Source: an uncultured Frankiales bacterium (GTDB lineage: Bacteria; Actinomycetota; Actinomycetes; Mycobacteriales; SCTD01). Taken from it: a stretch of DNA of 21,257 nt. Both the position numbers and the translations under genes were made by a program. Of this stretch, positions 8,775 through 15,491 are shown one piece after another. Below the pieces are notes generated by a model. The model made no database searches. It was not told the DNA's origin and saw only the letters and a list, made by a program, of their open reading frames with translations. The DNA lies in NCBI GenBank assembly GCA_946479905.1, contig CAMLIA010000055.1, positions 1-21,257 of the forward strand, read 5' to 3'. Numbering within the stretch: the stretch's first letter is position 1; every line of letters starts with the position of its first letter.

Positions 8775-9244
8775 TCCGCGCCGCCGAGCCCAGGGACGTA
8801 CCCGTGGTCCTGGAGCTCGTCCGGGAGCTCGCGGCCTACGAGCGGGAGCCCGACGCCGTGGCGGCGACCGAGGCCGACCTGCACGCCGCGCTGTTCGGCC
8901 CGGACCCGGTCGCGGGGACGCTCGTGGCGGAGGCGGACGGGCAGGTCGTGGGCTTCGCCCTCTGGTACCGCACCTTCAGCACCTGGACCGGGAAGCCGGG
9001 GTTGTGGCTCGAGGACCTGTTCGTGCGGCCCGAGCACCGGGGCAGCGGGCTGGGCAAGGCGCTGCTCGTCGCCCTCGCCGGGCTCTGCGTCGAGCGCGGC
9101 TGGACCCGCTTCGAGTGGTGGGTGCTCGACTGGAACGAGCCGGCCCAGGGCTTCTACCGCTCGCTGGGCGCGCTCCCGGAGGACGAGTGGACGGTGTGGC
9201 GGGTCTCCGGGACCGCGCTGGCCCGGCTGGCCCAGATGGGCTAG
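8771..9244 (+). CDS. GNAT family N-acetyltransferase
   Basis: A 157-residue acetyltransferase resembling the diamine/thialysine acetyltransferase branch of the GNAT family. Seen: an N-terminal IRAAEPRDVPVVLELVREL, central GFALWYRTFSTWTGKPGLWLEDLFV, the acetyl-CoA loop RPEHRGSGLGKALL (Q/RxxGxG/A pattern), FEWWVLDWNEPAQGFYRSLGA with the usual late Tyr, and a C-terminal DEWTVWRVSG. The WLEDLFV and WVLDWNEPAQ-FY residues are like spermidine/thialysine acetyltransferases, so a small amine is a reasonable guess, not shown. The GTG start overlaps the phosphatase stop; third and last gene of the sodN unit. Confidence 0.92.
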   Translation: MIRAAEPRDVPVVLELVRELAAYEREPDAVAATEADLHAALFGPDPVAGTLVAEADGQVVGFALWYRTFSTWTGKPGLWLEDLFVRPEHRGSGLGKALLVALAGLCVERGWTRFEWWVLDWNEPAQGFYRSLGALPEDEWTVWRVSGTALARLAQMG

Positions 9245-9302
9245 TCCCGAGCCACCCGATCCGACCCTAGCGCTCCGTGCTCGTTTCGTCACAGGGTGTT
9301 GT

Positions 9303-11633
9303 GTGGCCCCCGGCACATACGTGATCAGCGCTGCCGCGCTCCTGTCCGTCGCGCTCGTGACCGTCTCCGACGCCGTGTCCTACGGGATCCGGTCGGCCAC
9401 CGCCATCGGCGCCGCCGTGCTGCTGCTGCGCACCGGCAGGGCCCTGGGCGGCCGCGCGCGCGGACTGCTCGCCGCCGCGCTGCTGGCCGGGATCGGGAGC
9501 GGCCTGACGGCCTCCGCCCAGCTGCTCGTGACCGGTCAGCCGGCCCCGCCCGGCGGGCCCGCCGACTGGGTGTACCTGTCCTACGGGCCGCTCGCCGTCG
9601 CCGGCCTGCTGTCATTGCCCCGGCACCCCCAGGCCGGCCCGTGGCGGGCGAAGGCGCTCACCGAGGGCGCCATCGCGGTGACGTCGCTGTGCTTCGTCCT
9701 GGCCGGCGTGCTCCAGGACATGGCGGGCGCGAGTGGCCAGTCCGCGGTCGCCAAGGCCGCCGCCCTCGGCTACCCGATCAACGCGGTGTTCGTCCTGACC
9801 GTGCTGCTCGTGACCGTTCCCCGGCTGGGCGCGGGCCTGCGGCCGTTCCTGCGCGTGTGCGGCGCGGGGTTCACGCTGCTGACCGTCGGCGACATCGGCT
9901 ACAGCGTCGGGGCGCTGCACGGCTGGTACACGCCGACGACCTGGCCGGCGATGGCCACCCAGGCCGGGATCGTCCTGGTCGCCCTCAGCCCGCTGCGGGC
10001 CCGGGAGCGGGTGCAGCTGGAGGCCGAGAGGCCGGTCGCGCCGTCCCTGCTGGAGTCCGCGGCGCCCTACATCGCCATCGTCCCCGCCATCGGCCACAGC
10101 AGCCTGCTGCTGCTCGAGGGCAAGCAGTTCTCGCTCACCGAGATGGCCCTCGCGGTGCTCGTGGGAGCCGCGCTCATCGCCCGCCAGCTGCTGAGCAACG
10201 CCGAGCACGCCCGAGTGCTCGCGTCCCTGGTCGACCGGGAGGCGCTCGCCCAGGCCGCGGCGCTGCGCGACCCGCTGACCTCGCTGTCCAACCGCACGGC
10301 GCTGCTCGCCGAGCTGACCCGGCTCATCGAGGGCCCGGAGCGGCACCCCATCGCGCTCGCGCTGCTGGACCTCGACGACTTCAAGGACGTCAACGACACC
10401 CACGGTCACGAGACCGGCGACGCGGTGCTGCGGGAGGTCGCCCGCCGGCTCCGGGACGTGGCGCCGCCCGGCGCGATGGTCGCGCGGCTCGGCGGTGACG
10501 AGTTCGCCGTCTGCACGACGCGCACGACGACGTCGGCCCTGGCCGGTGCCCTCGTGGCGGCGCTCGACGAGCCGGTCGCGCTCGGGACCCGGCTGTTCAC
10601 CGTGTCGGCCAGCATCGGCGTGGTCGTGGCGGACGCCGGCGACGCCGGCCCCACGGTCGCGCTGTCGCACGTCGACGTCGCCATGTACGAGGCCAAGGCC
10701 CTCAAGAACCCGCAGCGCTCGGCGGTCGTGGTCCTCGACGGGCAGGCCCGGGCGCAGGCCGCCGCACGCGTGCAGCTGCGCGACGACGTCTCCCGGCCCG
10801 ACCTCAGCCAGTTCCGGATGGTGTACGAGCCGATGGTGGACCTGGCCGAAGGCACCGTCGCCGGCGCGGAGGCGCTGCTGAGGTGGCGGCACCCTGTGCT
10901 CGGCGAGATCAGCCCGACCGTGTTCATCCCCCTGGCCGAGCAGGTCGGAGCCATCCACCTGCTCGGCGAGCACGCGCTGCGCACCGCGGCGGCGGCGTTC
11001 GCCGAGTGGCTCGCCGCCGCCGAGGCGGCCGGGAAGCCGCTCGGGAAGGCCTCGGTGGGCGTCAACCTCAGCCCGCGCCAGCTCGGTCGTCCCGGGCTCG
11101 TCGACCTGGTGCGCGAGGTGCTCCACCAGCACCGGCTGTCGCCGTACCGGCTGGTCCTCGAGATCACGGAGGAGGCGCTGCTCGACGACTGGGAGACGGC
11201 CGTCGAGGTGATCCGCGAGCTGCGGGCGCTGGGGGTCGCCGTCGCCGTCGACGACTTCGGCACCGGCTACTCCTCGCTGCGCTACCTCCGGCGGTTCGAC
11301 ACGAGCACCGTCAAGATCGACCGCGAGTTCATCCAGGCGGTGGCCGACGAGCCGCGGACCCGCGCCCTGGTCGCGAGCGTGCTCGACATGGCCCGGTCGC
11401 TGGACCTGCACACGGTCGCCGAGGGCATCGAGACCCTCGACCAGCTGGCGGTGCTGCGCGCCCTCGGCTGCGCCTACGCCCAGGGCTACCTGTTCGACAA
11501 GCCGATGGAGCACGACGCGTTCGGGGAGCTGCTGCTCAGCCGGCACCGGTACCCCATGGCCGGGTACGCGGTCCCGATCCAGCGCGAGGCCCGCCCGGAG
11601 CCGCTGCCCGTCATCCCGCGGCGTACCGGCTGA
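9303..11633 (+). CDS. membrane-bound bifunctional diguanylate cyclase / c-di-GMP phosphodiesterase (GGDEF-EAL)
   Basis: A 776-residue protein that probably makes and/or breaks cyclic di-GMP. Seen: an N-terminal block of about 8-10 hydrophobic segments (from about residue 6 to 295), a short helical linker, a GGDEF domain (about 318-480) with intact GGDEF at 396-400, and an EAL domain (about 500-750) with EALLRW (522), GVNLSPRQL, LEITEEAL, VDDFGTGYSSLRYL, VKIDREF, VAEGIET and AQGYLFDKP, so the metal and catalytic residues look intact. The RxxD inhibitory site upstream of GGDEF is missing (P and A at those positions). The GTG at 9303 is the first usable start; a Shine-Dalgarno is weak. The 3' end overlaps the convergent fluoride-channel gene by 23 bp. 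Confidence 0.95.
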   Translation: MAPGTYVISAAALLSVALVTVSDAVSYGIRSATAIGAAVLLLRTGRALGGRARGLLAAALLAGIGSGLTASAQLLVTGQPAPPGGPADWVYLSYGPLAVAGLLSLPRHPQAGPWRAKALTEGAIAVTSLCFVLAGVLQDMAGASGQSAVAKAAALGYPINAVFVLTVLLVTVPRLGAGLRPFLRVCGAGFTLLTVGDIGYSVGALHGWYTPTTWPAMATQAGIVLVALSPLRARERVQLEAERPVAPSLLESAAPYIAIVPAIGHSSLLLLEGKQFSLTEMALAVLVGAALIARQLLSNAEHARVLASLVDREALAQAAALRDPLTSLSNRTALLAELTRLIEGPERHPIALALLDLDDFKDVNDTHGHETGDAVLREVARRLRDVAPPGAMVARLGGDEFAVCTTRTTTSALAGALVAALDEPVALGTRLFTVSASIGVVVADAGDAGPTVALSHVDVAMYEAKALKNPQRSAVVVLDGQARAQAAARVQLRDDVSRPDLSQFRMVYEPMVDLAEGTVAGAEALLRWRHPVLGEISPTVFIPLAEQVGAIHLLGEHALRTAAAAFAEWLAAAEAAGKPLGKASVGVNLSPRQLGRPGLVDLVREVLHQHRLSPYRLVLEITEEALLDDWETAVEVIRELRALGVAVAVDDFGTGYSSLRYLRRFDTSTVKIDREFIQAVADEPRTRALVASVLDMARSLDLHTVAEGIETLDQLAVLRALGCAYAQGYLFDKPMEHDAFGELLLSRHRYPMAGYAVPIQREARPEPLPVIPRRTG

Positions 11634-11916
11634 GCGCGGCCGCTCCCAGGCAGAGCGCTGCCGACCCGACGAGGTAGCGCCACGACCGGGTCTGCGCCAC
11701 CTCGACGGCGAAGGCCGAGAAGGTCGTCAGCGCACCGCAGAACCCCACCCCGACCAGGGCGTAGGTCGACGGCGACGCCCCGACCAGCAGCCCGAGCACG
11801 GCACTGCCCACGACGTTCACGACCAGCGTGGCGCGCACGCCGGGCACCAGCTCGGCGACCAGGAACCGCAGCGGGGCGCCCACCGCGGCGCCGAGCGCGA
11901 CCAGCAGGGCGCTCAC
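11611..11916 (-). CDS. crcB: fluoride efflux channel FluC/CrcB, second subunit
   Basis: A 101-residue protein with four membrane helices, one half of a fluoride channel that lowers cytosolic fluoride. Seen: LRFLVAELVPG, the TM2 Asn34 in LVVNVVGSAVLG, and the Phe-box GALTTFSAF with Phe66 and Phe69 both kept, the residues that line the fluoride path. The GTG start overlaps the stop of the companion gene by 4 bp (GTGA), so the two are made together and probably form a heterodimer. The last 23 bp overlap the end of the convergent GGDEF-EAL gene. Slightly short for the family (about 120), mostly in the first loop and at the C-terminus. Confidence 0.93.
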   Translation of the reverse strand: MSALLVALGAAVGAPLRFLVAELVPGVRATLVVNVVGSAVLGLLVGASPSTYALVGVGFCGALTTFSAFAVEVAQTRSWRYLVGSAALCLGAAALSRYAAG

Positions 11917-12263
11917 GTCCGCAGCCCGGCGACGGCGGCGGCCGTGCCCAGCAGCAGGGACGCCGCGAGGTAGGCCACGGCGGCCACGACGGAGGACGTG
12001 ACGGTCTGGACGGCCAGCGCCGACATCGTGGTGAAGCCACCCAGCACGCCGGTGCCGAGCAGCGGTCGGGTCCAGTGATCGGGGGGACGGCGTACGACCA
12101 GCGCGCCGAGCAGGAAGGCGCCGACCACGTTGATGGCGAGCGTGGTCACCAGGTGCGGCGCGGCCTCGACCAGCCCGTACCTCGCGAGACTGCCGACGAC
12201 CCCTCCGACAGCGACGAGAACGACGGGACCGGCGATCGTCGGAGCGGCGTCGGGATCGGTCAC
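11913..12263 (-). CDS. crcB: fluoride efflux channel FluC/CrcB, first subunit with degenerate Phe box
   Basis: A 116-residue four-helix protein of the FluC/CrcB family. Seen: GGVVGSLARYGL (family GAxLGaxxRY pattern), Asn45 in LAINVVGAFLLGAL, and GVLGGFTTMSALAVQT, where Met80 and Leu83 stand in place of the two Phe of the usual TTFSTF. It overlaps the second subunit gene by 4 bp. In paired actinobacterial channels the two chains form an antiparallel dimer; here one of the two Phe tracks is expected to be altered, which I infer rather than know. The GTG at 12263 gives a normal short acidic N-terminus. No fluoride riboswitch was recognised in the 109 bp upstream. Confidence 0.92.
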   Translation of the reverse strand: MTDPDAAPTIAGPVVLVAVGGVVGSLARYGLVEAAPHLVTTLAINVVGAFLLGALVVRRPPDHWTRPLLGTGVLGGFTTMSALAVQTVTSSVVAAVAYLAASLLLGTAAAVAGLRT

Positions 12264-12372
12264 GCCGCCACCCTCTCAGGTGGCCCCGTGGGTTGACCTT
12301 CGTCACAGGTGTAGGAGGCTGACCTCACGGGCAGGTCTTGCTCGCGAAGATCATCCGACCGAAGGGGGGAAC

Positions 12373-12771
12373 GTGACGACGTCCGGCGACACGGTGGTGC
12401 TGAGGCTGCCGGCCCAGGGGGCCTACCTGTCTGTGCTCCGCACCGCGACCGCGTCACTGGCCTCCCGGCTCGACTTCACCATCGACGACATCGAGGACCT
12501 GCGGATCGCCGTCGACGAGGCCTGCGCGATGCTGCTCTCGCAGGCCGTCGCGGGCGCCGACCTGACCTGCCGCTTCGAGCTCTCGGGCGACGCGATGGGC
12601 GTGGCGGTGAGCGTCCCGACCATCGACGGGGAGCTGCCCTCGCGCGACACCTTCGCCTGGACGGTCCTCACGGCGCTCGCCGGGGAGGTCGACAGCGCCG
12701 TCGACAGCGACCGGGTCGTGACCCTCTCGCTGCGCAAGACCCGTGCAGAGCTGCAGGCACCGGTCCAGTGA
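12373..12771 (+). CDS. anti-sigma regulatory factor, RsbW-like serine/threonine kinase fold
   Basis: A 132-residue GHKL-type ATPase-fold protein of the RsbW/SpoIIAB family, which binds and silences a SigF/SigB-type sigma factor until displaced by an anti-anti-sigma protein. Seen: LRIAVDEACAMLL (about 54-66), where the usual N-box is replaced by the DEAC form common in actinomycetes, then an all-beta stretch and PTIDGELPSRDTFAWTVLTALAGEVD. The GTG at 12373 follows a purine-rich AAGGGGGGA. The stop overlaps the GTG of the sigma factor gene by 4 bp (GTGA); this coupling is the standard arrangement for an anti-sigma and its target. No anti-anti-sigma gene lies in the window. Confidence 0.88.
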   Translation: MTTSGDTVVLRLPAQGAYLSVLRTATASLASRLDFTIDDIEDLRIAVDEACAMLLSQAVAGADLTCRFELSGDAMGVAVSVPTIDGELPSRDTFAWTVLTALAGEVDSAVDSDRVVTLSLRKTRAELQAPVQ

Positions 12772-13634
12772 CGACGCCTTCCGCCCCCAGCACGGACGAG
12801 GACGAGCCCGACGTGAACGACCCCGACGTCGCCGCCGTCACCGAGGAGCTCACGTCCGGCCGCAACCAGCGGCTCGCCGCCGACCGGACCCGCGCCCGGG
12901 AGCTGTTCCTGCAGCTGTCGGAGCTCCCGGAGGACGCCCCCAGCCGGGCCCGCCTGCGCGACGAGCTGGTCGAGCTGCACCTGCCGCTCGTCGAGTACCT
13001 CGCGCGCCGCTTCCGCAACCGCGGCGAGATGCTCGACGACCTCATCCAGGTCGCGACCATCGGGCTCATCAAGTCCGTCGACCGCTTCGACCTCGAGCGC
13101 GGGGTCGAGTTCTCGACCTACGCCACACCGACCATCGTCGGCGAGATCAAGCGGCACTTCCGCGACAAGGGCTGGGCCATCCGGGTCCCACGCCGGTTGC
13201 AGGAGCTCAAGCTCGCGCTGACCAAGGCCACCAGCGAGCTGTCGCAGAAGAACGGCCGGGCACCCACCGTCGCCGAGCTCGCCCAGCACCTCGGGCTGTC
13301 GGAGGAGGAGGTGCTCGAGGGCCTGGAGTCGGCGAACGCCTACTCCGCGGTCTCCCTCGACGCGCCCGACGGCGGCGACGACGACTCCCCCGCCGTCGCG
13401 GACTCGCTCGGCATGGTCGACGAGGCGCTCGAGGGCGTGGAGTACCGCGAGTCCCTCAAGCCGCTGCTCGAGAAGCTGCCCGCGCGCGAGAAGAAGATCC
13501 TCATGCTCCGGTTCTTCGGCGGCATGACCCAGTCGCAGATCGCGGCCGAGCTCGGCATCTCGCAGATGCACGTGTCGCGGCTGCTGGCCCGGACCCTGGC
13601 GCAGCTGCGGGTCGGTCTGCTCTCCGAGGACTGA
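12768..13634 (+). CDS. RNA polymerase sigma factor, SigF/SigB family
   Basis: A 288-residue alternative sigma factor of the stress/development group 3. Seen: an acidic N-terminal tail of about 40 residues, region 2 with HLPLVEYLARRFRNRG, DDLIQVATIGLIKSVDRFD and FSTYATPTIVGEIKRHFRDKGW (about 70-140), region 3 with VPRRLQELK and RAPTVAELAQHLGLS, and region 4 with LPAREKKILMLRFFGGMTQSQIAAELGISQMHVSRLL. The order of regions and the GEIKRHFRDKGWAIRVPRRLQ block are typical of SigF/SigB. It overlaps the upstream anti-sigma gene. The following gene is convergent and starts its stop 6 nt later. Confidence 0.94.
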   Translation: MTTPSAPSTDEDEPDVNDPDVAAVTEELTSGRNQRLAADRTRARELFLQLSELPEDAPSRARLRDELVELHLPLVEYLARRFRNRGEMLDDLIQVATIGLIKSVDRFDLERGVEFSTYATPTIVGEIKRHFRDKGWAIRVPRRLQELKLALTKATSELSQKNGRAPTVAELAQHLGLSEEEVLEGLESANAYSAVSLDAPDGGDDDSPAVADSLGMVDEALEGVEYRESLKPLLEKLPAREKKILMLRFFGGMTQSQIAAELGISQMHVSRLLARTLAQLRVGLLSED

Positions 13635-13640
13635 CGTCCC

Positions 13641-14003
13641 TCAGCGCTCGCGGAAGGTCTCGCGCAGCTCCGGCGTCGCGAACAGGTAGAGGACCGAGCC
13701 GGCGAGCAGGACGAGCGGGACGGCCACCGGCCAGGCTCCGGCCTTGAGCATGGTCAGCGCCACCGGGAACGGGAAGACGTTCAGCACCACGGCCGGGGAC
13801 CGCGCCCAGCCACGGCCGCGGTCCGCGCCGCGAGCGAGCAGCAGCAGGACGAGCCCAGTCAGCACGGCGGCGCCCGCCCCGAGCTCGGCCGGGGCCCGGT
13901 CACTGCGGTCGCTGAGGCTGACCACGGCGTACCACACCCCCAGGCCGACGAGCGCCAGGCCCTCGACGGCGAGCAGCAACGCGAGTCTTCGGGTCAGCGG
14001 CAC
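13641..14003 (-). CDS. hypothetical four-helix membrane protein
   Basis: A 120-residue protein I cannot assign to a named family. It has four predicted membrane helices (about 6-28, 43-60, 72-88 and 90-109), a basic loop RGADRGRG after the second, and a charged C-terminal tail ending ETFRER. The architecture resembles small actinobacterial integral membrane proteins with no known role. The GTG at 14003 is 23 bp from the divergent kinase gene start at 14027, with a palindromic -10-like element between, and has no Shine-Dalgarno; a leaderless mRNA is likely. Its 3' end lies 6 bp from the end of the sigma factor gene. Confidence 0.8.
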   Translation of the reverse strand: MPLTRRLALLLAVEGLALVGLGVWYAVVSLSDRSDRAPAELGAGAAVLTGLVLLLLARGADRGRGWARSPAVVLNVFPFPVALTMLKAGAWPVAVPLVLLAGSVLYLFATPELRETFRER

Positions 14004-14010
14004 GGCCGCG

Positions 14011-14020
14011 AGGCTAGCCT
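14011..14020. promoter_or_regulatory. palindromic -10-like element AGGCTAGCCT, candidate bidirectional leaderless promoter
   Basis: The 23-bp spacer between divergent start codons contains a perfect 10-bp palindrome. Each strand reads TAGCCT (TANNNT), ending 6 nt before the plus-strand GTG (14027) and 7 nt before the minus-strand GTG (14003). No good -35 hexamer is present on either side, as is common in actinomycetes. Confidence 0.6.
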
Positions 14021-14026
14021 TTGAGG

Positions 14027-14938
14027 GTGCGAGCGCTCCTGGTGGTCAACCCGAAGGCCACGACGACCACGGCTCGCGCCCGCGACGTGCTGGCCCACGC
14101 CCTCGCCAGCGAGGTCAAGCTGGACGTCGCGGAGACCACCCACCGGGGCCACGCCACCGAGCTGGCGACGCAGGCCACCCGGGACGGGCTCGACGTCGTG
14201 GTGGCGCTCGGCGGCGACGGCACCGTCAACGAGGTGGTCAACGGGCTGCTGCACGCGGGCCCCCAGCCCGGCCTGCCGGCGCTCGGCGTCGTCCCCGCCG
14301 GGAGCACCAACGTCTTCGCCCGGGTGCTGGGCCTGCCGAACAACGCCGTCGAGGCGACCAGCCAGCTGCTCGAGGCGCTGCTCGTCGACCGGCGCCGCTC
14401 GATCGGCCTCGGCCAGGCCGACGACCGCTACTTCACCTTCAACGCCGGGCTCGGCATCGACGCGGGGGCGGTACGACGGGTCGAGCGCGCCCGGGCCAAG
14501 GGCCGGACCGCGACCCAGCCGCTCTACGTCCGGTCGGCGGTCAAGGAGCACTTCCTCGGCAAGGGCCACCTGCTCACCGTCGAGCTGCCCGACGCGGAGC
14601 CGCTGCGGCTGGCGCTCGCGCTGATCTGCGCTGCCGACCCCTGGACCTACCTCGGGACCCGGCCGGTGCGGCCCTGCCCGGACGCCTCCTTCGACACCGG
14701 CCTGGACCTGTTCGGGCTCACCACGGCGCGCACCACAGTGATGCTGCGGCACCTCACCCAGCTGCTGGCGAAGGACGGGCGACCGCACGGCAAGCGCGTC
14801 GTGCTGCTGCACGACCTGCCCGGGTTCACGCTCACCGCCGACGGACCGCTGCCGTTCCAGCTGGACGGTGACGAGCTCGGTGACCGGCAGTCGGTGGTGC
14901 TGCGGAGCGTGCCGCAGGCGCTCAGCGTCTTCGTCTGA
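14027..14938 (+). CDS. diacylglycerol/lipid kinase family protein
   Basis: A 303-residue cytosolic or membrane-associated kinase of the DAGK/sphingosine kinase/YegS family. Seen: the N-terminal strand ALLVVNPKA, the nucleotide-binding VVALGGDGTVNEVVNGL (GGDGT at 62-66), VVPAGSTNVFARVLGLP, FNAGLGIDAGAV, and a C-terminal PLPFQLDGDELGD typical of the second domain. It probably phosphorylates a lipid; which one is not known. I use the GTG at 14027 because it fits the TAGCCT-N6-start pattern seen again at bioF; the TTG at 14021 with GAGG 7 nt upstream is a real alternative that adds two residues. A 302-bp gene-free stretch follows, before whiB1. Confidence 0.9.
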   Translation: MRALLVVNPKATTTTARARDVLAHALASEVKLDVAETTHRGHATELATQATRDGLDVVVALGGDGTVNEVVNGLLHAGPQPGLPALGVVPAGSTNVFARVLGLPNNAVEATSQLLEALLVDRRRSIGLGQADDRYFTFNAGLGIDAGAVRRVERARAKGRTATQPLYVRSAVKEHFLGKGHLLTVELPDAEPLRLALALICAADPWTYLGTRPVRPCPDASFDTGLDLFGLTTARTTVMLRHLTQLLAKDGRPHGKRVVLLHDLPGFTLTADGPLPFQLDGDELGDRQSVVLRSVPQALSVFV

Positions 14939-15240
14939 GCCCGTCCGGGTGACGCGGCTCACCCGTTCAGGCGGTCCTGCGGCGCACAACCCCCACGACG
15001 TGACGAAGGCGACACCCCGCGCCGCGGGGAAGCGTTGCAGAAGCCTTGCCACGCGTGGGCCCCGAGTGATTGTGTAGAACCGGATTCGGACGGTGTCGAC
15101 CACGCCACACAGGGCAGGGAGCGGCGAGGACGACCACGCAAGATCGTGAACGGTTTCACAAGCAGCCCGGCCTGCCAGGTCGGGCAAGGACGCCCAGCTG
15201 AGCCCCCCGGACAGCCGGCGAGCCCGAGGAGTTGCATCGC
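14939..15240. other. 302-bp upstream region of whiB1 without a convincing gene
   Basis: No open frame here shows protein-like composition. It contains a GTGA-N6-TCAC dyad at 14949-14962, a TAGAAC hexamer at 15075-15080 without a well-placed -35, and the whiB1 Shine-Dalgarno GAGGAG at 15226-15231, which sets the ATG at 15241. A long leader or several regulator sites would explain the length. Confidence 0.5.
14949..14962. promoter_or_regulatory. CRP/FNR-type dyad GTGA-N6-TCAC upstream of whiB1
   Basis: GTGACGCGGCTCAC has the perfect core of the CRP-family site (TGTGA-N6-TCACA, 8 of 10 positions in the full form). Mycobacterial whiB1 is known to be controlled by a CRP homologue. The site is close to the stop of the upstream kinase gene and far (about 280 bp) from the whiB1 ATG; alternatively it is just a small terminator hairpin (GGGTGA/TCACCC, 14947-14964). 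Confidence 0.35.
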
Positions 15241-15486
15241 ATGGACTGGCGCCAGAGCGCGCTCTGCCGAGAGCAGGACCCCGAGCTCTTCTTCCCCATC
15301 GGCACGACGGGGCCGGCAGCGGCCCAGGTGGACGAGGCCAAGGCCGTCTGCCGGCGCTGCCCGTCCCTCGAGCCGTGCCTCACGTGGGCGCTCGAGACCG
15401 GACAGGACGCCGGCGTGTGGGGCGGCACGTCCGAGGACGAGCGGCGCGCCCTGAAGCGCCGCAGCACCCGGCTGCGCACCGCCTGA
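15241..15486 (+). CDS. whiB1: WhiB1-like iron-sulfur transcriptional regulator
   Basis: An 81-residue WhiB-family protein, close to mycobacterial WhiB1, a [4Fe-4S] protein sensitive to nitric oxide that interacts with the primary sigma factor. Seen: starts MDWRQSALC, four cluster Cys at 9, 37, 40 and 46 (C-x27-C-x2-C-x5-C), the DPELFFPIG segment, the GVWGG turn and the basic C-terminal RRALKRRSTR that contacts DNA. The ATG follows GAGGAG with 9-nt spacing; an in-frame TTG at 15232 is disfavoured because it would sit directly after that site. The neighbourhood whiB1 with pdtaS on the opposite strand is the same as in mycobacteria. Confidence 0.95.
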   Translation: MDWRQSALCREQDPELFFPIGTTGPAAAQVDEAKAVCRRCPSLEPCLTWALETGQDAGVWGGTSEDERRALKRRSTRLRTA

Positions 15487-15491
15487 CGCGC

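Noticed and set aside
9612..11546. A 644-codon open frame on the minus strand opposite the GGDEF-EAL gene
   Set aside because: Antisense shadow of a protein with intact catalytic motifs; Arg/Gly/Gln-rich with no domain.
12264..12372. Fluoride riboswitch before the crcB genes
   Set aside because: The stretch does not show the conserved pseudoknot sequences of the crcB motif on the minus strand, and the region also holds the promoter of the divergent anti-sigma gene.
14021..14023. TTG at 14021 as start of the lipid kinase
   Set aside because: It has GAGG at 7 nt, so it is not excluded, but the GTG at 14027 matches the TANNNT-N6-start spacing found at bioF and the mirrored spacing of the divergent gene.
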